Part shown: positions 10,801-18,929 of the stretch, piece by piece | Layout: each line of letters begins with the position of its first letter | How positions within the stretch are numbered: the first letter of the stretch is position 1 | Program-made: the position numbers and the translations under genes | Notes under the pieces: generated by a model | Told to the model about the DNA's origin: nothing | What the model saw: only the letters and a program-made list of their open reading frames with translations | Databases searched by the model: none | Source of the DNA: Plakobranchus ocellatus | Taxonomy: Eukaryota; Mollusca; Gastropoda; Plakobranchidae | DNA length: 21,224 nt | Reading direction: 5' to 3' | NCBI GenBank assembly: GCA_019648995.1 | Contig: BLXT01005777.1 | Coordinates: 646,242-667,465 of the forward strand

Positions 10801-11981
10801 ATCAAGTCATTGGGAGTTTGTTTTTTTGTTTCTGTTCATGATAATTTCATCATTTTTCTAATTAATACATCTCTATTGCTTCCAGTTTACTCTCAGTTTC
10901 TTTGCAGTAAATGTTTTGAGAACAAACTATAAAATGACTGCATGAGTTATGAGATTTGATGATTCTGCCTCGATAAGAAATTTTCAAGGCACATGGCATG
11001 GAAAAATCTTATCTGAAGAAATCAAACATATGGATAATGATAATACAAAGCTAGAATAATGAAATCTTAAACTTGATGGAGAAAAGTGTGATCAATAGAA
11101 ACTGCCAATTTCTATTAGGATAAAGCCTGAAGATGTTACATTGACTGAGCCACTTTTAAAGGATGATTTTGTTAAAATCAATTCAGCCTTTCATTGATGA
11201 CATTCAGAAAGTAACATAAGACTTTACCATTCATCATAGCTTTACTTTTGTTCTATAAATGGTCATTAGGATTGTTATACCTTTCTTGGACAAATATCAG
11301 TTTAAAGTATTACTACTGCATCTCTGAAAATGGAGATGCAAGATGGAAGTAAAAAGATCAATTTCAAATTAATCTAAAATAATTAAAAAGGATTTTAAAT
11401 TCAATGTGTGACTGAAAAAAAAATTGAAATAAACGTATTTGATCCTTAGACATCAATGACAGCCATTTGATGACTCAAAAAAAAAAATACAAAAAAAAAA
11501 AACATTTTAGATTCAAATTTAAAAAAAAAAGAAAGAAAACAAAGAGCTCCAGAAAGTTCAAAATTTTAAAGTTAAGACAAGACTTGCCAGTATTTTAGAT
11601 ACCTGGTGTTGTGCGGAGCCTGGACAAACTTGGGCTGATCTTATCAACAATTTTATTATATAATGGTGTCAAGCCAAAGGTATCCGTGATTGTTGCACTG
11701 CATTTCCTTGAATTAAGTGGGGTAGAAAAGACTAGGCTTTGTCTTATCCCTGCAGAGCTGTCTTGGATATCTGTCCTAGGTTTTGCCAGATTTGTAATTT
11801 CTGATGTGATGGGTACTTTCACATTTGCAAGATTCTTACATTCTTGTTGAGAAAGTGGACTGTGAAATTGTGGCTCTGTCAAATTTAAACGGCTGTTTTT
11901 AAGTGTTACTGATTTTGAAACATGAGCCAAGTTTTCATTTTCTTTCTTCTTTTTCTGACAAGGACTTGTGAATAAATTCAT
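4589..11981 (-). CDS. Spliced gene for a 478-residue multi-pass membrane protein of unrecognised family
   Basis: Seven coding exons join without a frame break: 11981-11603, 10831-10649, 10343-10140, 9737-9598, 6670-6516, 6148-6031 and 4846-4589 (1437 nt with stop). All six introns are GT-AG, and phases 1, 1, 1, 0, 2, 0 match across each junction. The ATG at 11981 is supported by an in-frame TAA two codons upstream. Residues 1-190 are polar and look disordered, with seven S/T-P sites (6, 41, 87, 105, 116, 125, 132) and a KEN tripeptide at 13-15. Residues 188-215 form a charged, helix-prone stretch. Hydrophobic segments lie at about 233-252, 316-338, 355-375 and 443-466. The layout (long cytosolic or nucleoplasmic tail, then membrane domain) recalls nuclear-envelope or ER proteins, but that is inference and I cannot name the family. 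An extra small exon in the 2.9-kb fourth intron cannot be excluded. The third and fourth introns and the fifth are short or TE-filled; the sixth carries a LINE fragment. Confidence 0.83.
5251..5262. repeat. Left target-site duplication of the LINE fragment
   Basis: ATGCATATATCA, identical to 5494-5505 and directly abutting the element. Confidence 0.85.
5263..5493 (+). mobile_element. 5'-truncated LINE 3' end (RTE-like), with stop-mutated ORF C-terminus
   Basis: From 5273 one frame reads FGHVMRREKLENLVTTGM, continues through GKRSRGKQ, TGA (5357-5359), EKLIEGLADWL, and ends WRTMIANAVKQGT with a stop at 5483. This matches the C-terminal tail common in endonuclease/reverse-transcriptase ORFs of non-LTR elements. 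The internal TGA is where such proteins usually have Arg, consistent with CGA to TGA decay. A (TGA)n tail follows, as in the RTE clade. The 12-bp ATGCATATATCA occurs at both ends (5251-5262 and 5494-5505), an exact target-site duplication. It lies antisense in the last intron of the minus-strand gene. The clade call is from memory of the family. Confidence 0.85.
5494..5505. repeat. Right target-site duplication of the LINE fragment
   Basis: ATGCATATATCA, following the (TGA)n tail. The tail and duplication share the ATG boundary, so the exact edge may shift by a few bases. Confidence 0.85.
6031..6148 (-). CDS. Sixth coding exon: third membrane segment
   Basis: The acceptor is TTTATTGAAG/GGC and the donor TATCTG/GTATGT, a near-consensus site. 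The first base completes the split Trp codon, followed by 39 codons and phase 0. The start is the hydrophobic run ACLLAVIGTWTAVMAYGLLL (about 355-375); a possible N-glycosylation sequon NFT follows. Confidence 0.84.
6516..6670 (-). CDS. Fifth coding exon: second membrane segment
   Basis: The acceptor TTTCTTTTTCAG/AAT is strong. The donor AAATG/GTTAGC is weaker; without splicing the frame would read into a stop a few codons later (KWLAMF, then TAA), so an alternative last exon is possible. Splicing to 6148 creates a Trp codon and keeps the frame. The exon encodes residues 303-353 with a hydrophobic segment at about 316-338. Confidence 0.82.
7041..7084 (+). repeat. Left terminal inverted repeat of the 2.29-kb element
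   Basis: Pairs with 9284-9327 without gaps. The block CTCACAAAATGAG is at 7052-7064 and is itself nearly palindromic. Immediately preceded by TA and a 12-base A run. Confidence 0.6.
7600..7872 (-). pseudogene. Decayed protein-coding fragment inside the TIR element
   Basis: One frame is open over about 90 codons except for a single TGA at 7815-7813. It reads SVHFAAPVEFGAHD, stop, AHDILVRLYGLVEGQD, then a charged helical run (RQRKSLSDCQHELDKKMSEK, RWIQQARKARQEVLERAEED) and ends with TAA at 7602-7600. Codon usage and composition look protein-coding, unlike the surrounding AT-rich DNA. The nine bases GCTCATGAT stand on both sides of the TGA, so a small duplication may have created it. I do not recognise the family. 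It may be a remnant of a transposon-encoded protein or a captured exon. It has no splice sites that would fit the host gene, and it carries a stop. Confidence 0.5.
7961..8233. repeat. Fold-back (long imperfect inverted repeat)
   Basis: The arms 7961-8018 and 8176-8233 are 58 nt each and pair ungapped with 49 matches. A second, inner pair (about 8047-8076 and 8108-8138; AACTGTTTCGCCCTT against AAGGGTGAAACGTT) sits within the loop, so most of the 273 bp can fold on itself. It could be a small palindromic MITE nested in the larger element, or part of that element. No clear target duplication was found. Confidence 0.6.
8011..8049 (+). repeat. 39-bp perfect direct repeat, copy 1
   Basis: Identical over 39 bases to 8833-8871, starting TTTATAAGATCAAAG and ending AGTATATGTAAC. 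It begins inside the left fold-back arm and runs into its loop. Flanks differ on both sides. Confidence 0.9.
8833..8871 (+). repeat. 39-bp perfect direct repeat, copy 2
   Basis: Same orientation as copy 1, 822 bp downstream. No other part of the fold-back is present here, so this is a fragment without its partner arm. Confidence 0.9.
9284..9327 (-). repeat. Right terminal inverted repeat of the 2.29-kb element
   Basis: Reverse complement of the left arm at about 32 of 44 positions, with identical spacing between the TGTGTAG end and the CTCACAAAATGAG block. Confidence 0.6.
9562..9589 (+). repeat. (AAAAC)n microsatellite
   Basis: About five AAAAC units within a longer A-rich tract, just downstream (minus sense) of the donor of coding exon 4. 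Confidence 0.8.
9598..9737 (-). CDS. Fourth coding exon: helical loop after membrane segment 1
   Basis: The acceptor is ATATGCAG/GT after a long T run; the donor is AAA/GTACAG (phase 0). It encodes residues 256-302, a hydrophilic helical region (NTFERLKSLALAVEKF and following). A (AAAAC)n tract lies immediately downstream in the intron. Confidence 0.85.
10140..10343 (-). CDS. Third coding exon: charged helix and first membrane segment
   Basis: The acceptor TATTTAAG/GAG follows a T-rich run and the donor is CATG/GTATAA; phase 1 at both ends, 204 nt. It encodes residues 188-255: a charged helix-prone stretch starting VLKEKQRRLISQHEEIRQ, a Gly-rich turn, basic residues, and the first hydrophobic segment (about 233-252, IYYLVVQAVILSILAGWMLH). 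GC content is clearly above the flanking intron. Confidence 0.87.
10649..10831 (-). CDS. Second coding exon of the membrane-protein gene
   Basis: The exon encodes residues 127 (part) to 188 (part), 183 nt, phase 1 to phase 1. The acceptor AACAG/AAAC has a poor pyrimidine tract, but it is the only AG between an upstream in-frame TGA and the reading frame, and it restores the frame exactly. The donor is CTTAG/GTAATG. The product is Lys/Glu/Ser-rich and polar, continuing the disordered tail. Confidence 0.75.
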
Positions 11982-12025
11982 TTCTTATATCTTTTTATCC
12001 ACTTTTTCAAATTAAAACTATACTC
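11603..12025 (-). CDS. First coding exon of the membrane-protein gene
   Basis: The acceptor is a T-rich tract ending TTTTTTCAG before 12025. There are 44 nt of 5' UTR, then ATG at 11981, with the in-frame stop TAA just before it. The exon encodes residues 1-126 and one base of codon 127. The donor is CCAG/GTATCT (phase 1). The peptide is Ser/Thr/Lys/Asn-rich with no hydrophobic segment. A repeated S/T-P-L pattern (SPL at 41, TPL at 87, TPL at 105) and the conserved-looking stretch FGLTPLYNKIVDKISPSL lie near its end. Confidence 0.85.
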
Positions 12026-14998
12026 CTGAAAAAAACAAAAAAGAAGAAAAAAGTGGGAGTGCGTGGGGAGACCATAAAGAGCCTTCAACATTATAAGAGA
12101 AACCATGAAAATGAGTTCTGGCTGTTGAACAAAAAATAAGCAAATTAAGAAAATATGTATAATTATATAAGTAGAAGCCAAGAATAAAAGTTGACTCATA
12201 ATATTTATAAGTCTGTCTATCACTGTTTGATCTTAATAAACTTAGCTAAAAAAGTTGAAATCAGTTATTCATTCCCATATTAAATCTTTAAAAAAAAAGC
12301 TTTTGAAAAGATCCTCAAAACATATCATTTTTTAATGACATCAATGAATAAAAAACTACAGAATATTTATCTTTGAAATTACATTTAAAAAAGTATTATT
12401 AATGATTGGATAGCTAAAAAACAATTTAATACTTTTGACCAATTACTGGTTTACTTCATTTTTCATTACATGCCAAATTATTGGCCAGGTCTTTTACAAA
12501 ATATTAAGGAGCAACAATGTCACCAAGCCAATAAATTGCATTTCAAATTCGAAAGTTGCTTCAATAAAATGCTGAGCTGCTGAAAGAGCAATTGCCAAAA
12601 GGTAGGCCCAAAAAGAATTTTGTTATCATTGCCATTAAAGTCAGAGAGAGTGGAAAACAGCATGCATGCGAATGAGGAATCAATCATGCCCTGTTCAATA
12701 AAAAATGTAATCTAAAATGTTGAGGAGATTGTCACTTTCTTTTTTTTTTCTTTTTAACATACAAAGGAAGCTTGTACCCTTATTATCTAAGACTAAAGAA
12801 TGGAAAAGTTGGGAAAGGTATAAATCTCACTCAGTATCTTTTTACAATAATTGTACACTTCTCTAGATACATGGAAAAGATGAACTACAATTAGGCCTAG
12901 GTCTAGACCATTGACTTCTAACATACTTTTTACTTCCAAAATAATGAATTATGATATTTTAGTATTGCTTTCTCTTTTATAATGGTCACAGGTGCACTAA
13001 GATTTTAATGAATGAATATGGAGGGTATGATTTTGTTGCAATGTAGATTTTGTTTACTTTTAGAGATAAAGGTTCATTGGACTTTCTATTTAATTATCTT
13101 TGAATATTCTCTTGAAATAATTATGCTGAGGAAATTCATTACTTAAAGAAATCTTTCAATAGGCTCTAGATCAAGCCATCCAGAATTGCTTGGCCTCAGC
13201 CTGAATAGAATGTTTTCAGTATGCCTTTATCTGCCTTGAGATTGAGAAGAAAAAAAATTGGCACTGTTTATTTTTTCATTACAGATTTCTACTATTTCAG
13301 GAGATGCCATTAAAAAATTCATGATATAGAAGGTGGGTTTCCCCTTCTCAATATGAAGAGGAGAATAAAGCGCAAAACATCATCCTTATTTGATAAAAAA
13401 CAATGATTTTTAGTCTTATGCACCTTATTCATAGGTCATTTGACTCATTCACACACATACCGTTTTGCAAATGGGGACTTCACAGGATGCCCTGTCCCAG
13501 AAACCAAGCAGTCTTCATCCTTCATAGTATTAGTAATGCCCTACTCTATGGTTAAAAATGTTTAGTACTGCTCTGCTTTTCCTTCTTCATGCAATTAAGC
13601 CATTACTTACTTTCCATTGTTTCATGAAACAGGCATTTTTGTGGCTGAAGAGAATGAGCTAGAGTGTAAAATAAAATAAAGCAAATATTTTTATAAAGTC
13701 ACTCAGAAGTTTTATTGCCTTTGTTTAAAACTGCAAAAGAGTTGGAATACAAAGTTTATGACTGTTTTACTTCTATTTTCAGAGGAAAAGATGCTGTGAC
13801 AAAACGGTGTACATGATTTTGTCTTTAGCAATACCACTTTTAAAAATAAGAGGATTAAAAAATGCTGATCAACCATTCTAAAGCATTCTCAGATCCTTTC
13901 TCCTTTAAATTCTAACAAAATCTAGGCCTAAGCAAATAGTATTCATGACACAGCACTGATATTAAATATATTCAGGTTAAGAGGAACAGAGAATCTCAAA
14001 TTTTCTGGAATTTTGTTGTATAATTGGTCCTTTCATCATAAATGACAGACACAAGCTTTATCACTGCCTCAAATATTGTATTTCATTATTCACACTGTAA
14101 AGTGTCAAAATAGGCTTACTGTTTTGTAATATAGTCGTGCCAATATAGATCTAAGCCATGAGAGAAAGAGAATGAAAATACTGCCTGCTTTAAAAAAAAT
14201 TAATTTAAAAGTGTCACTTCAGTTATAAGCAATAGAAGCATTACGTTGTGAGTGCAAGGGAGCATCCAAAACTACATGTATCTTTTTAATCAGAACATTT
14301 AAGGTAAGATTTACAAATGCACACAAAAAAGAAATCCATTAAATGCTATTGTGCTTAGTTCCAACATTTCATATCACTGATTACACTGCTAAATGAAAAA
14401 AGGGTCTCCATTTTCTTTAAGTACATAAATTTTTTCATTTTTATTTCATGTTATCACTTACTCAAGGCTCTATGAACTAAAACTCATTCATCACCTTAAT
14501 TACGACCAATATCTTTATCGTGAGAAGAATTTCGCATTGAAGAACCACCTGTAACTGTAAGTAACTAAAGGACAATTCTTGGAATCCTAATATAAGAGAA
14601 GACAACTTTAAAATAAAGCTGATGTAACTTTTTAACAAAGCGATAAACGCCAAGACCAAAATTGAAGGTCTATTTTTATTTTCACAAACCAACTCTCTGA
14701 TGAAATGAACGCATAGCATGCTAAGTTTAGAGCCCCTTTAAGATTGAGGAACAGGCTACCACCTCTTAAAGTGTTTATTTGCGATGGCTTCAACACCACT
14801 AAAACATTTAATTTACACATCACTACAGAGCTGAAATAAAAGTTGGTATGATGGTTAAAAAAAAAACTGCCTTCATTCCAGCATGTATTAACTATTATTA
14901 TGAAACAAATTATATTACTGATCTAGATCCACTCTAGAAGTCTAGATCCATCTAGCCCAGCTCAAGAACTAGAGTTTCAACTTTGAACACATCCATAG
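12026..14998. other. Probable 5' intron of the minus-strand gene, no feature seen
   Basis: It lies between coding exon 1 and the inferred 5' UTR exon. It is AT-rich, with poly-T tract CTTTCTTTTTTTTTC near 12737 and no convincing exon. The 63- to 81-codon frames here have no splice context or recognisable composition. Confidence 0.5.
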
Positions 14999-15098
14999 AA
15001 AAGTAAAGTGGGTCCCAGGCTTAGTCCAAGCATCGGGGAACCAGGAGTAGAGTTCTAATTGTTCTTATCTTGGTATACGGCATTATGGGGTAGTTTAC
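14999..15098 (-). mobile_element. SINE copy 1 (3' part only)
   Basis: On the minus strand it reads TGGTTCCCCGATGCTTGGACTAAGCCTGGGACCCACTTTAC in pieces, closely matching the 3' part of the SINE at 17.06-17.70 kb (for example CTCCTGGTTCCCC and GCTTGGACTAAG). Only about 100 bp remain; the tRNA-like head is missing, consistent with 5' truncation. It lies in the 5' intron of the minus-strand gene. Confidence 0.7.
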
Positions 15099-15610
15099 AT
15101 ACAATATGCGATGATCAAATAGAATCAGCCTATAATAATAGTTGCATTTATTCACTCAGATAATTTGTGGCACTTCTTTGTAGAAAAAATAGTACAAGAC
15201 ACTGTATGTGCACACAAAAAAGGTAAATTTGGTATAGTCTGGGGACAGATCCAATGAGTTCTAAATCTATCTTCATCAGCTAATGACGAAATAAATAGAT
15301 TGTGGGCTTAAAACTGTGTAGATAAAGTATGTAACAGTAGTTCTTTTTACATCATAACTTAGCCTGTCAACTGCTCATTTTGTTGGTACATTGAAATGAA
15401 GGTAAATCTATAGAGGTTAAGTTGGGCCTGTGCCTGGAATATCCCGTCAATTTTCCTGCGAGAGTTCTGATTATGCATAGGCCTACTTAGCAATATTCCA
15501 AAAATAATCATGAAATGAAGGCAATATTAGTCAACTGATGACAATTTATAAAATTTAGGCTACCTAAACTTATAAATGAACAATTTCGTCCAAAGAGAGA
15601 GATGTAGCCT

Positions 15611-15628
15611 AGATCTAGATCTAGATCT
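15611..15628. repeat. Palindromic AGATCT/TAGATC tract
   Basis: AGATCTAGATCTAGATCT is an exact 18-bp palindrome and three GATCTA units in tandem. Related octamers recur at 14920-14929, 15880-15900, 16168-16178 and 16264-16281. Confidence 0.7.
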
Positions 15629-15961
15629 ACATTCTTTTAAAATTTTAGGAGAAAAATTATCATACAAGATATCTCAAGAAAGTGTGTTTTAATTCTCACG
15701 TAATAACGGTAATTAAATCGTTTACTCTGATATATGACAAGAAGGCCAGCAGTCTAGCTTTCATCAAATTCACTTTTCTTATATGTACACATTCGGAAGT
15801 CTTGCCAATTTTCCATTAAATATACCTAACGCTTGTAGCTTTTAATTGCTTGTGGCCCACATAGATGTTGTCAAGATGTAGATCTAGAATGTCTAGATCT
15901 CTATATGTAGGTTTCGAGAGACTATTTTCTAATTCAGATTTACCGCTGCTCGATAGCTTAC

Positions 15962-16100
15962 CTTTTGTTGTCGGTTCAGGAGTTCATTGATCTCTTCAAG
16001 AAAACGTAACTCTTATTTTCAAATTCAGTCTTTCAAAATATCGGCAAGTTATATTATTCTGAAGACTCTGGTCTAATAGGCGTGGCCAAAGTTGAAAAAA
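15962..16100 (-). other. Probable 5' untranslated exon of the minus-strand gene (upstream end approximate)
   Basis: A near-perfect donor, CAAAAG/GTAAGC, ends this segment at 15962. Coding exon 1 has an acceptor upstream of its ATG (before 12025), so at least one upstream non-coding exon is required. The segment contains a three-codon upstream frame (ATG AAC TCC TGA). Another frame reads ELRFLEEINELLNRQQK up to the donor, but it has no ATG and does not continue in frame into exon 1, so I treat it as non-coding. The transcription start is not determined. Confidence 0.45.
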
Positions 16101-16400
16101 AAAAACTACTTTAGCTAGCAACAAGTTCTTCCTGAAGCAGCCTCCGATTTAGGTATCTATGTACATTGGAATTAAGATCTAGATACATTGTACATTGTGT
16201 GAAGACCTTGTCGAGAGTGACGCGCCAGTTCTGTTTTACAGGCAGCATGTGAAAGAATGACAGAAATCTAGATCTAGATTTATATAGCTTCGAAAAATTG
16301 TGTCACTGTAGTCGGATACCCCAGTCTTATCCCAAATTTACAGATCGTGTGACGTAATAAAGGTACCCTACATGAAATGGAACTCTCAGATCTAGGTCCA
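16000..16400. promoter_or_regulatory. Likely shared control region between two divergent genes
   Basis: This interval lies between the inferred 5' exon of the minus-strand gene and the start of the plus-strand transcription unit. It is richer in CpG than the surroundings (for example GACGCGCC near 16220) and holds a CRE-like TGACGTAA at 16350-16357 and a perfect 18-bp palindrome at 16264-16281. No TATA box can be assigned with confidence. This is inference from position. Confidence 0.35.
16264..16281. repeat. 18-bp perfect palindrome near the inferred promoter
   Basis: AAATCTAGATCTAGATTT reads the same on both strands and shares the TCTAGATCTAGA core with the tract at 15611. Confidence 0.7.
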
Positions 16401-17060
16401 GATACCCTAAAAATTTTATTTCTTCATTGGAATATAAGATGATTGCGTCAAATCAAAACATGCAATCCCCATGCAATGAGAAGTACGATGATTTAGGGTT
16501 GCTCACTTGGACCCATCTTGCAACATAAAAAGCTTGCAAATCCAGACTAATAATTCAAATACTGGTTGCCATCCATTTATCACCGCAAATTTTCCCACCC
16601 TGAATTATGTCACTCATTTGCACTGCATCCACCTCCACACAAACATGTCGAACTCGAAGATGTTCAAAACAGCCAAGTTCTCATTGCAAAAAAAATAAAA
16701 TTATTTGTGCATCAAAAACTGTCAGTGGGAAAGCTTTCTCTATATCATTGGAGAATTATTTCTTATCTCCCAGTTTGTTCACGTGTATTTTATACATAAA
16801 TGTTTGACATGACTTGATGAATTGCATGGCCCCCAATGGAAAAGATATATGTATGAAGGGAAGAGAGACGAGTGTTTATCTTTTAAAAAGTTTTGATGTA
16901 AGGTAATTTTATTATGTATCTTAAATTGTAGGTGCAAATTACTTATAGGTTTTTGTTCACATCAAATGGCATATATTGTCAGAGATAATTTAAAAATTAT
17001 ATTCCAAAGATAATATAAATAATATGCTCATAATTTTAATTTATAACATATATTGATCTA
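16400..17060. other. Upstream or first-intron DNA of the DUF1761 gene, no feature seen
   Basis: Three overlapping frames at 16507-16807 are all open on the plus strand. That pattern points to non-coding composition rather than a gene. Confidence 0.45.
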
Positions 17061-17172
17061 AAGTAGGGCTAACAAGTCAGAGGTCCAATGTTCAAATATA
17101 AATCAGTCCGGACCAAATCAATTTATCATTGCTCCTCCATGTCCACCCAGCACTAATAAGTAGCTAGGTATC

Positions 17173-17176
17173 TTAA
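17173..17176. repeat. Left TTAA target duplication
   Basis: TTAA directly before the CCCTAG end of the MITE; the matching copy is at 17571-17574. Confidence 0.8.
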
Positions 17177-17570
17177 CCCTAGCTGTACGTGTGGGGTAAT
17201 TTTGTTACCCCAAGGGTTGTTTTTAATTTTTTAAAAATACTTAAAATGGAAATTTTTCTTTCAGCTTTGAAGTATTCCTCAAAAATTCAATTTGACATAT
17301 GATTACATGATAATGATTGACAGAAAATCAATATTGAACTGACCTGAGGTCATTTCCGAAACCCTCCATTATTTGTTACTATGTAAAGTATGGGGTGATT
17401 TTGTTACCCCTGACGTATGGATAGGTATATAGTGATTTTTTTACTATACGGTAAGGGGGCACGCAGTTACTCCACACGTACAGATAAGACTATATTGCTA
17501 TTAAAATGTAAGGGCACTCACTTACCCCTGACGTATGGATACGATAATAAAACATCTCGTACGGATAGGG
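17177..17570. mobile_element. piggyBac-type MITE, 394 bp, TTAA-flanked
   Basis: TTAA flanks both sides (17173-17176 and 17571-17574). The ends are CCCTAGCTGTACG and, in reverse, CCCTATCCGTACG. A second inverted pair is perfect over 12 bp (CTGTACGTGTGG at 17183-17194; CCACACGTACAG at 17472-17483). TTAA plus CCC/GGG termini is the hallmark of piggyBac transposons. There is no coding capacity, so it is non-autonomous. It interrupts SINE copy 2. Confidence 0.82.
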
Positions 17571-17574
17571 TTAA
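17571..17574. repeat. Right TTAA target duplication
   Basis: TTAA directly after the GATAGGG end of the MITE; SINE sequence resumes at once. Confidence 0.8.
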
Positions 17575-17703
17575 GACCTGACAAAGGTAAAGGTGGCGAG
17601 GAAAGCAATGGCAAACTACCTCAGAATGCTGTATGCCAAAAATAATCAGGACTGTACTCCTGGTTCCCCAATGCTTGGACTAAGTGTGGGACCCATTTAC
17701 TTT

Positions 17704-18676
17704 TTTTTATAATGGTATTGCTCTTGGTGTACTCTTCAATTTAGTAACATTCAGTGAATGATATTTTTTTTAAATACAGCACACCAGTAACAAAATGTTT
17801 TGAGGCCAATCATAATGAGTCAGATGTGGCATAACACTTTTAAGGAAAAATAATAATTTTTTTTTTTTTTGCAGAAGGCTGAAAATCCCACATCTTGGCT
17901 CGGAAACAATAGGGCTTTATTCAGACTTCATCATTATATGCATCATAGAAAAAAAGACCTCAGAACTTATCAGGATGTTTCAATGGTTGATATTCACATG
18001 TAACTCATTCAGATTGGTTGCAAGACAGATAGCCTTTTACAATTTGGACAGGGTCGGGGGAACAAGACGGATATATTTCATAGTCATAAACTTAAAACAA
18101 GCATCCCTTTCAAAACTGATTTACAAAGGTTTATAAGAAATAAATCTTATTTTAAGAATAGCCGATTCAAAATCTTTGACTTTCTCTTTAACCATCAAGT
18201 TTGCAATTTGCATTGTTGCTGGTTTTTAAACATTGATTCAAAAGAGCTTTTAAAGATCTAATGTAAGTTTTTTATGTTTAAAAAGTTATAAAATTGCAAG
18301 CAGGACTTTTTAATGCTTTTTTTTTTGTTTTGAAAAATGTTCAAATTGAAATACAATGTATCTTGGGTTTTTATGGATGAATAACACACTTTTTATTTGG
18401 GTATAACATTAGATTCTGCTTAAACTAGCCACAGTGTCATTTAATATGGTTCATAATTTGCTACGTTTTAGAATTTTTTTTTCCGCTTTTTTCTTTTTAA
18501 ATCCTTTTCAGTGCAGATCACTATTAATGAAAGTCATATAGATAGTGGAAAAGACTTCTTATTCCAGTTCTTTTGTTCTTTTTTCAGCAAAGAAACCAAC
18601 TATTTTTCTGATTTGATGGGACAAAGTACATTCATTTTACTCAGTAATGTATGAGATTAACTTTCTTTTCAATTTC
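17704..18676. other. Probable intron upstream of DUF1761 exon 1
   Basis: T-rich sequence leading to the acceptor at 18677-18678. It contains one other strong acceptor-like site at 17871-17874 (see findings). No repeat family was recognised. Confidence 0.45.
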
Positions 18677-18678
18677 AG

Positions 18679-18929
18679 CTAACTTCATCTTAACAATTTG
18701 ACTCAGAGGCTTTTTGTGATATTTACAAGATGCTTGGTTGTGTGGCAGCAGTTATTAGCAACTGTATTTTTGGAGCCATTTATTACCACCCCAGTTTGCC
18801 TTCTGGAAAAGTATGGTTAAGAAGAGTCTTCCCTGGAAAGTCTATGGCAGATATAAATAACAAGTCTGCATTGGGATTCAGCGTTGTGGTGAATATCATG
18901 ATGGTCCTGCTGCTGAGGTTTATCTTAAT
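18679..18929 (+). CDS. First coding exon of the DUF1761 gene
   Basis: It contains 51 nt of 5' UTR after a good acceptor, then ATG at 18730 and residues 1-66 plus two bases of codon 67. The donor AAT/GTAAGT is consensus-like. If unspliced, the frame stops two codons later, which supports splicing here. It encodes helices 1 and 2 and the loop between them. Confidence 0.82.

Larger units (their letters stand above)
17061..17703 (+). mobile_element. SINE copy 2, split by a MITE insertion
   Basis: The head (17061-17172) has a tRNA-like promoter pattern: AGTAGGGCTAACAAGTCAG as A-box region and GTTCAAATA (17090-17098) as B box. The body resumes after the MITE at about 17571 (GACCTGACAAAGGTAAAGG, GGCGAGGAAAGCAATGGCAA) and ends CCCATTTACTTTTTTTT. 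Removing 17177-17570 and one TTAA gives a contiguous element of about 245 bp that aligns with copy 3 on the minus strand (shared TAGCTAC, GGTCC, AGCC blocks). Confidence 0.75.

Noticed and set aside
10699-10932. Plus-strand 77-codon frame
   Set aside because: It is the antisense of coding exon 2 of the minus-strand gene, whose frame and phase fit its neighbours.
11611-11850. Plus-strand 79-codon frame
   Set aside because: It is the antisense of coding exon 1 of the minus-strand gene.
14477-14823. Two overlapping minus-strand frames of 63 and 80 codons
   Set aside because: They lie upstream of the minus-strand start codon but have no matching splice sites, and an in-frame stop before the ATG in exon 1 excludes an upstream coding extension.
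16507-16807. Three overlapping plus-strand open frames of 63-77 codons
   Set aside because: They use different frames over the same DNA, with no splice context, no recognisable domain and low-complexity composition. At most one could be real and nothing favours any of them.
17081-17100. Functional tRNA gene
   Set aside because: The A- and B-box-like words occur, but no cloverleaf or acceptor stem forms and the segment is shared with other SINE copies, so it is a SINE head.
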